A stretch of 64,000 nt of DNA from Gnomoniopsis sp. IMI 355080 (GCA_027946555.1 JAPEVC010000144.1:1-64000); one strand, 5' to 3'; shown: positions 1 through 12,858, counted from the first letter of the stretch. Program-made: numbers and translations. The notes: generated by a model from the letters alone, not told the origin.

Positions 1-709
1 CAGCACGACCATCTCTCGCGCCCCCATACGCTACGAAGCCCCTCCCCCTCCGCCACCGCCTGGCAACGACATGGATGTCGACGGCGGCGAAGATGACGAC
101 GATGACGACGATTCCTCGCTCCCACCCAGCCTCGGCCTAGGCGCGAACATGGCTTCCGCCGAAGATGAGCAACGCCGCACCAATCTCCCGGGTCAAAAGG
201 GCTTTGCCCAGCGACTCATGTCGAAATACGGCTGGACAGCCGGCTCAGGGCTCGGCGCCGACTCTTCCGGCATCATCAACCCGCTAGCCGTCAAGGTCGA
301 GAAGCGGCGCAAGAAGCCCGATGCAGAAGGCGGAGGCTTCGCAGAGCCAGGCGGCCGCGGCAAGATCGTTGGTGGCAAGACGGCCTCTACCGCGGAATCT
401 GACGCCGGCAAGTTCGGGCCCATGTCGGAGGTCATTGTGCTGCGCAACATGCTCGAGGGTATGGAGAATTTGCAGGACGAGATCAATGACGGCCTGGGAC
501 AAGAAATTGGGGAGGAATGCGGAGACAAGTATGGCCGTGTGGAGCGACTGTATATCGATGTCGAAGGACGGCAAGTATTTATTAAATTTACCGATGCAGT
601 AAGTGCGCTACGGGCGGTGAATGCGTTGGAGGGGAGGATTTTCAATGGGCATGCCATCGCGGCGCGGTTTTGGGATGGAGAGAAGTTTGAGAAAGGTGAG
701 TATAGTTGA
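1..709 (+). CDS. SPF45/RBM17-like splicing factor, 3' part (G-patch + UHM)
   Basis: The reading frame is already open at base 2 with a proline-rich run, so the 5' end lies outside the window. Counting from the Met at base 71, an acidic Asp run is followed by a G-patch at about residues 42-75 (KGFAQRLMSKYGW then GSGLG). A C-terminal RRM-like domain spans about residues 118-208: it starts with SEVIVLRNM, has the acidic EEIGEECGDKYG-type helix, and ends with the ARFWDGEKF segment that corresponds to the RxF motif of U2AF-homology motifs. G-patch plus C-terminal UHM is the SPF45 layout; known members act in the nucleus in 3' splice-site choice and bind ULM peptides of U2AF/SF3b. The stop at 707-709 follows the UHM directly. 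A GTGAGT lies just before the stop, but the nearby AGs would give introns of only 18-36 bp, so I kept the direct end. Confidence 0.85.
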   Translation, partial: STTISRAPIRYEAPPPPPPPGNDMDVDGGEDDDDDDDSSLPPSLGLGANMASAEDEQRRTNLPGQKGFAQRLMSKYGWTAGSGLGADSSGIINPLAVKVEKRRKKPDAEGGGFAEPGGRGKIVGGKTASTAESDAGKFGPMSEVIVLRNMLEGMENLQDEINDGLGQEIGEECGDKYGRVERLYIDVEGRQVFIKFTDAVSALRAVNALEGRIFNGHAIAARFWDGEKFEKGEYS

Positions 710-1342
710 TTAGCCATATACGACGGCGCAGCCCAGTATAATTTTACGGTTACCATCGTGCTGCGGAGCGCCAGCATGCATCATTGCCGTATCAACAAGT
801 CCAGGGCTCTATACTACATTAGAAGAATCGGATGGTCGACTCGAATTATAGAGTGATGAAAGCATACACAAGTACTTGGATATCTGACTGAATTGGGACT
901 ATGTACAAGGCCGGAGGCGCCCCATTTATTTATGATATACGATTTGACCGACCTTTTTCAGACATTACTATCTATCCCCCACCACCGCATCGGTGGTCTG
1001 CCGAACCGCAATACATTCACACCCATAATAGAAACCCTTGACACAGCAACGCTTCGTAACGGATTGTAAAGAGGAATTATTAGTCTAGTGTGGGTTTGTT
1101 TTCCTGTACGTACAAGTGACTCCGATGTAAACCACGCGCGCGATTGTGGATGACCTGCTGAGCTAATCGACCAGACCTTCAGACACAGAAAAGATCCATC
1201 ATCCTGGGGGAATTTGTTTGAAAAAAGGAAAGAACGCCTCCGATTGTTACCCTGACCCTGTACAAGTTGCATCACATCGATGCTCCCAAAACCCCAACTG
1301 TCTCCAACTCATCAAGCACCCAACACATCATTCCAAGGCCAC
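710..1342. other. Intergenic, convergent 3' ends
   Basis: This stretch lies between the convergent SPF45-like gene and ecm33 and should hold both 3' UTRs. No gene, RNA or repeat was recognised. Confidence 0.6.
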
Positions 1343-2661
1343 TTACAGCAGCTGAGCCAAAAGACCGACAAAGCTCAGACCCATAGCGGCCGAGTTGACG
1401 TGCAGCATGGCAGCACTGCTCGAGTTGCTAGAGCTGCCAGTGCTGGAGGTACCGCCGGAGGCGCTACCAGTGTTGGCGTCGTCGTTGTTAGAGGTGCACT
1501 GGAACTTGCCCTGAATGTTGCCGTTTCCACTGGGCTCAGGGGCGTTCTCTTTCAGGGTCGTGCAGTCGTCTGAGATGTCGGTGGTAGAAGTAACAGTGAA
1601 GGTACCGACAACGTCGTTGAGGTCAGGCATGACCACACTGATAATCATTAGTATTCAGATTCCGCAACTCAAGTGGGACAGGAGAACTCACGTGGAGAAG
1701 TTACCACCGCAGTCGACAGCACCGCCGACATCGGCCAGAAGAGGGAGGGTCAGGTTCTGGAATGCGGTGTTGTTGACGATAGTCAGACCACCACCAACAC
1801 TCTTCAGGACTGGCAGGTTAAGGGAGGTCATGTCGGCGTTGTTGATGAACGAAACGTCACCGGTCTCCGTCTTGGTGAAGTTGGGGAGAGACAGAGAGGT
1901 GAAGTAGTTGGAGTCGAAGCGGGCAGAGCCGTTGACGACCTGCAGGGCGGGGGCCGTGAAGGTGGTGGTGTTGGCGATAGTAAGCTCCTTGGCCCATGCG
2001 AGCGAGCTAAGGCTGACGGCCAAGTTCTGACCGTTGGCCTGGAGGATCAGGTTGTCAGTCAAGCTGGTGAGGGCCAGGTCCACGGTCTGAAGACGGCCGT
2101 TGTTGTTCAAGTCGAGGAGGCCGACGGTCTGGAGCGAATCACTGAGACCAGCGAGGGTGCTCAAGTGGGTGTCGCTGATGGTGATGTTGGTGGCCGTCTC
2201 GACACCAGCGGTGAACGTCAGCTCACTCAGAGCAGGGAGGGTGGTCCAGGCAATGGTGCCCACGGAGGTCAGGGCAGTCAAGCTCAGGGTGGAGAGAGCA
2301 GTAAGGTTGTTGAGAGTGAAGGTGTCCGAGATGGACTTGAGCGAGCCAGCCGTCAGCGAGATCAATGCCAAGCTGTCGGCAGTCAAGCTTCCCTCGATCT
2401 TGGCAACGGATCCCAGGTCGACCGTAGTACCAGCGTCCGAGGAGATAACAACATCACCCGTCAAGCTTGTGCAGCTTGCGACGGCAGCGTCGGTGGCAGC
2501 GGTGATTGTGAAGGTGGCGGAGGAGCAGGAAGACTGGGCTGTTGAGTAAAAGTGTTAGTTCAAGATTGTGCCTCATTGTGAGGTGGGTAGATTTAATCTC
2601 AGGACGTACCAGAAGCCACAGTGGCGGCCACGAGGGCAGAGATGGCGTACTTGGAGAACAT
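1343..2661 (-). CDS. ecm33: Ecm33-type GPI-anchored cell-wall protein
   Basis: Three exons on the minus strand: 2661-2610, 2538-1692 and 1637-1343, joined by introns of 71 and 54 bp with GTACGT/CAG and GTGAGT/CAG borders, give 397 residues. The start MFSKYAISALVAATVASG is a secretion signal. The mature part opens with the CSSATFTITAATDA segment of the Ecm33/Sps2 family, followed by receptor-L/leucine-rich-like beta-helix repeats (LTALSTLSLTALTSVG and similar) with many N-glycosylation sequons such as NNT and NFT. A Ser/Gly/Asn-rich stalk leads to a hydrophobic C-terminus (GLSFVGLLAQLL), the expected GPI-attachment signal. Family knowledge: needed for wall integrity and mannoprotein organisation at the plasma membrane/wall. 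Length and architecture match fungal orthologs (about 400 residues). The first 17 codons sit on their own exon, as is common in this family. Confidence 0.95.
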
Positions 2662-5600
2662 TTTGCTAAAGGGGACTGATGAATGTTGGTGGTTAGCAAA
2701 AATGTCCAGCGAGACAACTTCTGGTCTTCTTGTGTGATTTTTATGGCTGTGGTGCGGTAATGTGGGAGAAGGGTGAATCCAGAATCCGAGGACGGTAGAT
2801 GTCGTAGTCGTGTTGTTGGGTAGTAGAAACAGATGATTGATGCTTGTATTCGCCACGGGAACCAATTGACTGACGAAGACGGAGACGAAGCTCGACCGCA
2901 ATAGCGTAGCAATGATTGCAGTGATGCGTGATTCCAAAACTTGTCTGGCGGTGCAAATCAAAAGCCAAGCGGAGCAGAACAGATAATAATTGCTGAGCTT
3001 GGAGGTCGGACGCCTTGCTTGCTGTTTGAGTTCTAACTTATGCAGTTCTTTCCTCAACGAGTGTTGTGGAGCAGAGACCAAATTCGAGGGACAGGCAGGA
3101 GCGAAGGGGTTGTCAAAGTTGCGGGTCGGTGTTTCCAGCAGTTCGCAGTCCGTGGTAAAAATTGGGCCAGTAGTCGTTGATCGTCGGTGGGTGCGGTTGC
3201 GGTGGGTTTCAATCCAAACAAAAACAAACCAGTGTCCAGGCAGCGGGTGTGATTTGATGATGGGCAGACAAACAAAAGACAGGTCTCTAATGGACCCTCG
3301 ATCTCGTATTGAAGGACTTGTTGCTACTTACAGGTTACGAAGAATTCCAGTTGGGTGGTGGCGTAGAATTCCAGAGGTAGTCGCTCGTATGGTGACGACG
3401 ACACGGAATGGGAAAAGGGGCAGAGGGAGAATGAAATTACACGTGTTAGACGGTTCTTTCTCTTGATTGAAGGCTCTCTGCACGCCGAATGGAATTATTG
3501 ACTGTAGCGAGTGTCGTGAACGGAATGGAAGGAAGGGAAGAGAGGAAGAAGTGGCAGTGAGAGAAGAAACTGGGGAAGGAAGGAAGTAAATGAGCTGTCC
3601 TGCAAGGTTAAGGTAGCAGGAGGTAGGAGCAGGTTGGTCAAAAGGCAGAACGGGAAGCTGCGCGGCCAGCAGAAAGGGGGAGGATGGGCTGCCTTGGAAC
3701 AGGGAATATTGATTGGGCTGGGGTCGGCTCATCAAAAATCAAGGCCGCGGGAGCCCACTGATGATCTGCTTGCTCTTCTCCTGCTCGGTCCACGCCTCCC
3801 ATTCTACGCAATATCCCCCGGGCCTTGTTCGCTAGAGTTACAGTGCCAAAGGTGTGTCCGCCCAGCCAATTCCCAGGCAATCATCGGCGTTGCTCGCGAT
3901 GGGGCGTGTCTCGAAGAAACACCTGAGTGGGTCATGACGCAGGGACATCCATGGGGCGCGGCAGCAAGACAATCCATGCGAGATTGTCACTGTCCGAAGA
4001 TTATTACTACACAAATCGTATGCATGCAGACCACCTAACGCACTCAATGGACGGACTGCTGAGCTTGTGCGATAGTATCAGCAATTATTGGCTTCTCTCC
4101 AAATGTGCCTTCAAAGAGACTTTTTGACCAAGGCCAAAGATCTCACCAACATAGCCGCCTTTGACTTCGTCTGATGTTTACTTCTCCTCTTCGTGCTTTT
4201 TCCCTTGCGCACGCGTCATGGCTCCTCTTTTCTGTGTCTCCCAGCCACCGCCCCAGCGTTCATCACTACGTGGACAACCCTTGGTATCCGTTGACCCCCG
4301 GGACACTCGCCGTTGCTGGCATTGATGGAAACCGATCTGCAGCAGCTATGATTGAAATAGCATTTCATCGAATTTCAACGACATAAAGATGTGCGGGTCT
4401 TGCTGCCCATTTGGCTTTAACACAAGAAGCATCCCCACCTGGCTTCAGCAACATGTCAAGCAATCATTTGCCCTCAGATCATCTTTGAGCGGCGGGTCCG
4501 TCGGCAGAGCTGCTGGATACACGGCACCGGCCGATTACGAGTCCTTTTTGCCGTCCAAGCCGTCATCTTCCTGGACATTTGATCCGGACAGACTGGTTGA
4601 ATGGAGCCGCAATCACCTACGCGAAATTGCCACTGCCACCTCTAGGTACTACTCGCGGCCTACTGAAAGAATGCGCCAACGCTTGCCATCTTTACTGTGG
4701 TACTCCATACATTGTCGCCACCGGTGCACACTTACCCTATGGATAGCTGCCACCATCAACCACCTGAGAGCTTTGATAGAGTTGGCCCGGGATAGATTGG
4801 GCGAGAAGCTTCCGCCTTGCCAACCTATTGCATCCATGCCCTCGTCGACGGCGACGTCGCGGACCAGCCACGGCTGAACTTACATAACCGACATAGTAGT
4901 ATCTTGGATCCTTGGCTACTGCGGGTGCTATTACTCCTGTGATCAATAACGCCTCGGTAATCCCATATAACCTGGATACCGGGCCTATACTGCGCATGTA
5001 ATTGTTCATGCTGTCTTGACTGGTTCAACTTCGACAATCTCGATGCAGAGCTATCCGTATCTCTGGAAGAGACAGCTGTGGGATCAAACTTGTGTTAATG
5101 AGCTATGGCGCAGGTGAGATTATTGGCTTGTCGCAGGGAACGCCAGAAGAAAATCCCAGATTTATCGTACAAGCGATGCTTTTGTCAAAGTAGACTAGAG
5201 GACCGCTCTACAGCAAAGACGCACCAGCACTACGATGATCTTGACTTCCTATAGGAGCGACCTCCAAAAGATGGCATTAAAACCGACCCATCTCTTCGGC
5301 CACACGGTTCTACAAATACGAGTGGTACCGTACATTGCTTGCAGATTTTGAACACACTAGCGCCTTGGGATGCATGCCTCTCCACGCTAGCTGGCTAGGG
5401 ACGCGAAAGAGCCCGGAGTATTACCACACAGAGTACGAAGCAGTCTGCGTGTATTTGGGGTCTTATAGCAACGGCTACCCTAGCGCAGCCGTTCAATGTC
5501 AACACGAGAGACTTTGCCAGCTGACAGGTAGACAGGTACCTAGATAGTGCTGGTGTCTGTGCACGCAGACCTAAAAGGCTCGGCAGCACCGTCGTCGCGA

Positions 5601-8600
5601 CAAATTTTCCGGCCTTCTTCTTTTCCCGTCTAGGCCGCTGATGAGCCGCTAGTTTGCCATTCCATAAATCCATCTAAATGAACTCCACGAGCGCGTCTGG
5701 CCCCCTTCAATTTCTCACGTCGATTCGATCAATATGGAGCAGGTAGCATTGAGCGATGTCGATGGTCCTTATCACGAACCTAATGAGAGAAAAGTGGCTC
5801 CCTCATTTGAGGTCCGACATGGTTCTCAGGATACATGCACACCCTCTCACCCACGCGCTTGATCTGGGAAAGCTAAAACCCAGCACGATGATTGGTCAAT
5901 GGACCTTACAAAAGCTCGGCTGTCTCCCATCGAGACGTGGCTCATCCCTGCTGCCCCTGGAGGGAGCCACCGAGGCCATCCTCAATGCGTCCAGCATCAT
6001 CTTGGCTTCCACCGCGGTGCCTCATATTTGAAGCCGGCCTGGTGTTAAAAATGGACACAAAATCCACACAAGCGACATCATGAAGTCTCATTCTAGAATG
6101 CTTTCTGTGGCTTGGCTTGACCTTGTGACAAGCTTGTACTGATCGGACGGACGTTTGTTCCTTGAACAGCAAACCATTAGACTGCACCAAATGTGTTTGC
6201 CCATTGCACTTGGAGAATGTGTCTGTTTACCTTCTGCCGCGTTGGCCAGCAAGACCCAATCATCAAAATGCTGACAGACCACGGGTGGTACTTAGACCCG
6301 TTCTTCTTCGTGCTCGGTCAAACACATCGCATCAGAATTTAGCAACGAGTCAACATGGCAGTTCTCTTTGCGACACTCTCAAACCGAACGGTAGCCTTGG
6401 CGGCGCCATTTTTCACCCGACAAGATGCCTTCATCGACCAGGTGTCGCCCACTGAATCGGGGCTTGGCATGGGCTGTGACTGAAATCAATGTCTCTCAGC
6501 AAGGCAAGCAAGGCTACTGAATAAATGTCAGCTCGAAGACTTAAAGGTTGGCTCGAATAGAGCTCCAAAGCTAGTCAGACTAGCCCGCACACTTTAGCCA
6601 GCCTTGTCTTTACGTCAACGTCAAACAGAGACCTGCACTGCCATATTATTCATGGTGACTCCGCCTGTACAACCTTTATTGCAACACATACACAGATGCA
6701 AACCCGATCCTGTCAGAGAGCGGCTCGGACAAAGTTACGGCAAAACCCGTCTGCTATCATATCTGTGTGCTGCTTCACGAACTCGCCCGAGAAGAAAGCA
6801 ATCCCAGATGACAGTCTTTTTAATCCATCCATACATGTCTGACGAACCAAGCCGGCGATATTGCTTCAAAACACATGGCAGCACACCACTCACACAAGAA
6901 CACGCAACGTGCTGCTAAGGTGAGTCAACCATGTGATTGATGACGAGCAGATCATGCTGCATCGCATGACAGTGACACTCGTCCCTGCATTCTCCTTTGA
7001 CCCTCCATTATCGCATCGTTCAACAGATCGTCAAGTTGTCAGGCGTTGGAACACGGCCACCTAATCCGTCGCGTTGGACAACGCCCAGGTTGCCAGCGGT
7101 TGGCGGACAGGACGGTGGTCAGGGCCACAGCATATGTGCATTCAGAACTTTATTCCTACCCGCAGGATGGCTGCGTGCATCTGGCCGTCCGTCCATGTAG
7201 ACAGACACTCACCACTGGCCCTCCCCACGTACAGCAGCAAGCGAGGGCCTTGTGTCACGACTTTTCGACGTCGCTCGAGTATGTCCTGTAGTAGGAAAGG
7301 GCTTGTGTCCAATGCTCCTCGTGCGACCAGAAACTGCCGCTGACGACAGCGTCTTCAACAATGTCTCGGCTTGCGCGGTTGGGATGTCGGGGTCTGCGCC
7401 AAATAGTGCAACCAGCCAGTTCCAAGATCGACTTACTCCAAGCCACACCGCGGTGAGTTTTACATTCAGACGAAAGCATATAAGAAATCCGGGAGGTGGG
7501 TGCACCGCCTTTGCTCTCCAATTCTCACATGGGATTTTTGCAAGATTTCCATTTGTCGGTGCTGCTGAAACCTGGTCCTTTTTTTGGAGCCAAGATTTAT
7601 GCACTGCCAGGCTGCCAGGCGGGCTGGCGGGCTATGACATCGGATCTGCTGGACGATCGACACATGGTTGATTTGACGACGAGTACTGGGCCGTGTCTGG
7701 GGTTAATGGTGGATCTGGTTTCAACTTTCGTGACGGCATGCTTAATCGGAGGGAGAAGGCAATGGAAGGAACGAGCCATGTTCGCGAGGGCACGTGGGAC
7801 CTTGGCGCGGAGAACAGAGTCCGGCGCCTTGCTTGATAATTGGACCAGGACACCATTTATGGCGTCGCGTGGTGCTGGTCGAACCTTAGCCTCGACTGCG
7901 GCTCAAACGTGTGCTGATGCATGTACCATGGACGACAGACCAAATCGTTAGAGGATAGCACTGTTGGCAGACCACTGTTGGCAAGTCTGTATGGGGGATA
8001 CCATGTATGTGATCACTCCGTGCGTTGGGGTGCGACTATATCTTGATAGGATTTCAGTGAACGATTTTTTTTCACCTAGCCAAGTGAGGCTATTCACAGA
8101 GCTTGTCGGTAGCTGTTGCACTGCGATTCTAAGCAGCTGAGTCCAATATGCAGTTCGGCGGACTGCGAGCGACTTGCTGCTGGAACATAACAGCACTGCA
8201 TTGACTTGTCTACGTCGAGTGAATCGAGCCGTAAGGCTATTGATAATGCCTGTGCAACACCGCTTGCGCGAGACAAGACACAAATGGCGGGCCTAGGATA
8301 TGGCATATGGTTGTTTGGGGACATCCATTACCTGCTGCATCATGAAGTTGTCCAGGATTGCTTACGGATGAGTCAGATGGAAGCAGCCTGTCAACCTAGG
8401 CTGAACGATGCGTCGAGTGATCGTATATTCTTCTTGTGCTTCTGCGGTGTTCCTTTAACTTTTGAAATCTTGCGGTTCTCCTGCCTTTTCGGTTATGCTT
8501 TCCCGAGCTCCACAGCAACCAACCACAATGTTGTCGAATCAACCCGAGGTATTCCTTCCATGTGAGGTCGAAGAATCCGGGCTGATCACACAGTTGCGCG

Positions 8601-9716
8601 CAGTTAGTGCTGTACAACTAGTCACATGAAGCCAGGTCAGATGTTCTTCAAAATACTGTTGGGTACGCGGAGTGAGGACGGTCGATATGTTTGGTAAATC
8701 ATCAGTGTCATGAGGTCCGGTAGGTGCCTCGAATGTATATCACAAACTGGAAGGGGAGGGATTATTGGTGAATCTAGCAACGAGTGCTTTGGGCCACATA
8801 AGTTCGTCACTTCTTGGTTTGTCACTCTAAATATACCTGTCACTGGCGTGTCGTACGGTATAGTGGTATGCTCGAGGCAGATTGTTATGGAAAGTCAATC
8901 CTTGAGCGAAGGTCAATAACTTTTACGACAAGAGATTAGGCAGTGACTCGCCGCGTCGAACTCTGTCGATAATGTTTGACTGCCCGCTGTGGGGATTTCG
9001 CTGGAGGTTTTGTGGCGTTTGAGGAGGTTGGCGGTGATCGAGGCATACGCGTCGTGCGCGGGAGGCTGCTGGTGTGTTTGTGTTTGAATGGGAGCCACTC
9101 TTAATCGCTGAATGTCCGTGTGATGTAGATGGCTGGTTGCTATTTTACAAGTCATTGCCTTCTTTGTCCATGAACTCTTGAAGCACCCTGTGTGTAACCA
9201 TAGTGCCAGGCCTGCGGTTGGCGTGTTCTGGGACACAATTATGGTTCAGACAATATATCGCAAGAAGGGGCCGAGGGGCCACGCGGTTGCTGTGTGGGAC
9301 CGAGACACGATGGCAAAGGATATTGTATGCCATGGCATTTCTCTCAAGGGAGGTGTAGACGTGGGCTATATTACATCATGGCAGCAGCTTAGCGACGTCC
9401 CTTGTGTAAATGGAGACAATCGAGTGGCAAGGTGTGAGCGAGAGTCGGCGACCACGAAGTTAAAGCAGTCTTATTGCCAAGGTTGTCAGTATGAGGCAAG
9501 GAGTCATGAGGCTGGGTTTTGTCTGTTCTAGCTTGCATGTCGAAGCTATTCTGGTGATAGGACTTGCTCACTGGTTTATGGACAAATTGTCCAGCCCACA
9601 AATCCAGAGACACGACGCCCAAACTTTGATGGCGTTCGAAAGTTGGAGTGGTGCACGATGAGCTAAACTCATCCATGGCTGGATTATCGTTGAATCTCGG
9701 CTCGCCCAGCGTCACC
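2662..9716. other. 7-kb stretch without a recognisable gene
   Basis: The part next to ecm33 (about 2662-3700) should carry its promoter and 5' leader; around 3390-3600 it is purine-rich on the plus strand, hence polypyrimidine on the ecm33 sense strand, a common property of strong fungal promoters. From about 4000 to 9700 I see only short overlapping open frames without family motifs, signal peptides or consistent intron borders. The longest is 4389-4877 (+), 162 codons, unrecognised. No tRNA, transposase or tandem repeat was seen. Confidence 0.5.
3390..3600 (-). promoter_or_regulatory. Polypyrimidine tract upstream of ecm33
   Basis: The plus strand has long GA-rich runs here (for example ggaagggaagagaggaagaa near 3530), so the ecm33 coding strand is CT-rich about 0.75-0.95 kb upstream of its ATG. 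CT-rich blocks often precede transcription starts of highly expressed filamentous-fungal genes. The start site itself cannot be placed from sequence. Confidence 0.3.
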
Positions 9717-10841
9717 TCACTCCAATGTGCTGATGTCCGTCTCCTCGACCCTCCACATATACCACATGAAGACGCTCCTGTACGGACTGAACGGCTCCGC
9801 CATCTCCAGCATCTCTTTCTCGCTCATATACTTCCACTTGTTTCCGCTGCCCTTGGCCTTCAATTTGCTTACGTCTCGTCCGGCAAAAGCTGCCATGCCC
9901 CTCTGCACACCCAGATCCCCCGTACTGAACACATCCATCCTTTTTAAACCAAAGCACGCAAACATCTCCACACTCCACTTTCCTAATCCGCGTACCGCAA
10001 TCAACCGCTCCAACACTTCCTCGTAGGATGCATCCGCCAGCCAAGCAGCACTCAGATCGCCATCCACAAACTTTTGCGCAAGTCCTTGAAGATACTCAGC
10101 CTTCCGCTGCGACAAACCTGCTGTCCGCAATTTGTCCACACTTGTGGCGGCGACCTGGGAAGGCGTCGGAAATCTCTTGCTGGCAGTGGTGGTGGTTGCT
10201 TCGGCCGCGGCGTCATGGTCGAAAAGGGCGATGAATCGTCCTTTGATAGCCTTGGCAGCGGCGCCCGAGACTTGCTGCGAGATAATGCCGGACGCTAGGG
10301 ACTCGAACGGGTCAATTTTCTCAGCTAAGCCGGTAGGAGAGAAGATGCGGCAGTGATGAGCATCAATGAGGGCTTTCAGCCGGGGCTCCGTGCGGATGAG
10401 GTGCTCGCAGGCTGAGCTGAGGATGTTGGCCGTTGTGGTCTTGGAGGGCGTGACAGCTTCTCCAAGGGAGGGCTTTGAAGCTACGATGCGTGATGTCTCG
10501 GGTGAAAGGAGCTGTGCATTGGTACCCTTTGGGTCGGCGAGACGGGCCACGCCACGCGACTTGGGCTTGGGTGTGGCAATTGAAGCAGAGGCTTGTGAGG
10601 AGCTGGGTGCAGGTGTTGTAGCGCCGTTGGCCGCGGGCTCGGCGATCAGGCCTACTGCGCTGGGAGTTGGCGTAACTGGGGGCTGTGCGATGGATTTCTG
10701 GGCGCGTCTCTTTGGTGTAGATGGAGCTTCAATGATCTCAGCGGTAGGCGAAGTCTTCCTTTTGCGCGATGGCGCTGGCGCCACTGGAGGTGGCATAGCT
10801 GATGCCTGGGCACTTAGACGGGCAGATCGCCGACTTGACAT
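9717..10841 (-). CDS. mag1: DNA-3-methyladenine glycosylase (HhH-GPD, Mag1/AlkA type)
   Basis: Single exon, 374 residues from the Met at 10841 (MSSRRSARLS). The frame stays open 49 codons further upstream, but the lysine/serine-rich start at 10841 fits a nuclear repair protein better. Residues 1-150 are a basic, Pro/Ser/Ala-rich disordered region. The catalytic part begins around residue 165 (DPFESLASGIISQQVS, the conserved Q-Q block) and contains the helix-hairpin-helix RGLGKWSVEMF followed by MDVFSTGDLGVQRG; Asp309 is in the position of the catalytic Asp of yeast Mag1. The enzyme excises alkylated purines such as 3-methyladenine, starting base-excision repair in the nucleus. It is isolated from its neighbours, with several kb of non-coding sequence on both sides. 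Confidence 0.93.
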   Translation of the reverse strand: MSSRRSARLSAQASAMPPPVAPAPSRKRKTSPTAEIIEAPSTPKRRAQKSIAQPPVTPTPSAVGLIAEPAANGATTPAPSSSQASASIATPKPKSRGVARLADPKGTNAQLLSPETSRIVASKPSLGEAVTPSKTTTANILSSACEHLIRTEPRLKALIDAHHCRIFSPTGLAEKIDPFESLASGIISQQVSGAAAKAIKGRFIALFDHDAAAEATTTTASKRFPTPSQVAATSVDKLRTAGLSQRKAEYLQGLAQKFVDGDLSAAWLADASYEEVLERLIAVRGLGKWSVEMFACFGLKRMDVFSTGDLGVQRGMAAFAGRDVSKLKAKGSGNKWKYMSEKEMLEMAEPFSPYRSVFMWYMWRVEETDISTLE

Positions 10842-12858
10842 GGTGAAATGTGAAATGAGTGCTGGGTATGAAGCATGTGACAGAGTTGAACTATTTGTAA
10901 ATTTGGGACGGTGAATGGGGGAAAACGATGTCCAAGGTTGACGACTGGAAAAGACGGTGATATGATGTAAGATACTCTTTGTGACCATTGGCGCTGTCAG
11001 AGAGGGAGAAAGAGCGCCGAAGATGCTAATCCGCGTTCGACACTGCTCTGGCTAAAGATGAGAACCCCAGAAAAAGAAAACAGAATGTTGATCAATGTAC
11101 CTATGAAACATAAGAAGAGGGACACAGAAGATGGGGAGGATCATTCAGCAGGCTCATGTTGAAACGCGCCCTGAACTCGACAAGCGCGGCTGTCAGTAGC
11201 GCCAGTGCACCGCCAACTCACGTGGCTGTTTCTTGGCTTCCCCTCTGGAAATGCGTCCCAAAAAGTCGGGATGGCAGCGATCTTCATGCTGCATCTGGTA
11301 AGACGTGACATTGTTCGGGGCTTATCCCTGGGCTCATCAGAAAGCTCCTATACCTTAGGTAGGTAGCTTCAGCTGCGAGCACAGCTATAGCTCCTACATG
11401 GTGCGTACTGTACCTACCTACCTATTTGTTCATGGAAGGTCCAAGACGACCCGGAAGTTTGTGCGGAAGGGGTTTTGACAGGGACGGTGGCGGAAGACGG
11501 TCTAGAAGGGGGTTTCGGGCAGAACTATAGTAGGTGGCTAATAGTCAGGGTCGAGGTTGTTGAAGGAGGAGGGTCCAGGTGGATCCTCATGTCCGTACTC
11601 AGCACATCCTAGGTCAATATACTATGTGAAGATTAGAAAATGTACTATGCGTTTATCACGAGGAGAACTTGTTCTGGGAACCAAATGTCCAGTCCTATGC
11701 ATACTGCACCATAGAGAGCACAGGCATCTTCAAGTATTGATGATGACAAGCTTGTCCAGTGACAATATATTCCCCCGAAACTTGCTACCTGGGTAAATCG
11801 ATACTGTAGTACTTCCAAGCCGAGCCGGTAAGAGGGATCTTTAGTGGTCGTGGCCTTTACTACATAAACAAGGGCAAATGGTATAGAACAGTACAAAGGC
11901 TTGGGTAGAGGCCGTCATCAGTCTCCGCTCCTAATTTAATGCTGCACTCAATTTTACCTCATGCCATGCATGCTGGACCGGTAATGAAGGCTAGATTGAC
12001 GCTAGAACACACGCAGGGTAGAGAGAGAGGTCACTCAACCGAGCGGAATAGCCAAATGCCCAGAGTATCATTGTCCGTCATCAAACTTTCCAAGAAAAGC
12101 GAGGAAATTGATCAAGTATGGTGTGCAATATAGGTACCATCGGGTAGGATTGCCGCTAACCACCTGCAGCCATCGTTCACTGTGGCGGTTGTGAGTGGAG
12201 TGGCAGCGACCTTCCCTCGTATTGCACGCCGCACCCAAGCCTGCAGACCTCTAGGCGCTAGGTCCTCGGGCCCTGCAGGCTCTTCCTAGTTCTAGGCCCA
12301 GGAGCTCATTTTTGCCAGGGGCTCGTAGGATCTCGCTCTCCTCTTCAACCACTTTCCCTATCTCGCTATCGCTCGCTCATTCCCAGCGCTTGTCCACCAT
12401 CCCATCACGGGCTTGACTCCGTTTATTCGGCATTTACAGTTATACGTGTGACGATACTGGACTTCTCTTTCTCAAGGTCTCACTTCCTCCCTTGTCTCTA
12501 GGCTCGGCCCATCTCGATTTGCGACTGGAACATTGGCTAGGTTTCCTTTTGTTTCGTCCCTACTACCTGCACCTGGCACCACCCATTCGTGTGCCCCGAA
12601 TCCACGTCACGCCTTCTTCGAACTTCGTACGTCTCGGTCACAATCCTAGCCAGACCTGTCTGCGAGTCTGCGACGCCCCGCGACGTGCCACCGTGACGTT
12701 TCCAGAGGCCCCTCCCTCGCTGTTCCTAACGTGACCGCGCGACTCTCGACCGGCCACAAGCCGACACATCGCGACACACCTGTGCGCTCCTTGGCTTGCA
12801 ATTGGACAGCCGCCAGTCTGTTTCTGGGTGGTGTCGCGGGCCACCCACGCGCTTGACC
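10842..12858. other. Intergenic, divergent promoters of mag1 and anp1
   Basis: The 2-kb region between divergently transcribed mag1 and anp1. It holds a 10-bp inverted repeat at 11356-11365 and 11411-11420 and a CT-rich stretch at about 12330-12720 that probably belongs to the anp1 leader. No coding frame with family features was found. Confidence 0.5.
11356..11420. repeat. 10-bp inverted repeat TAGGTAGGTA ... TACCTACCTA
   Basis: The left arm is at 11356-11365 and its exact reverse complement at 11411-11420, with a 45-base spacer. It belongs to the same motif family as the TACCTAGGTA palindromes elsewhere in the window. Function unknown. Confidence 0.6.

Noticed and set aside
697..732. Possible last intron of the SPF45-like gene
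   Set aside because: GTGAGT is present, but the available AGs would define introns of 18-36 bp, below the size seen elsewhere here.
1673..2545. 290-codon plus-strand frame
   Set aside because: Antisense to ecm33 exon 2; Gly/Glu/Val-rich shadow composition.
4389..4877. 162-codon plus frame in the 7-kb gap
   Set aside because: No family features, no splice partners, and overlapping open minus frames; not enough to call a gene.
8845..8885. tRNA-like GGTATAGTGGTA string
   Set aside because: It resembles an A box, but no acceptor stem, anticodon arm or matching B box follows.
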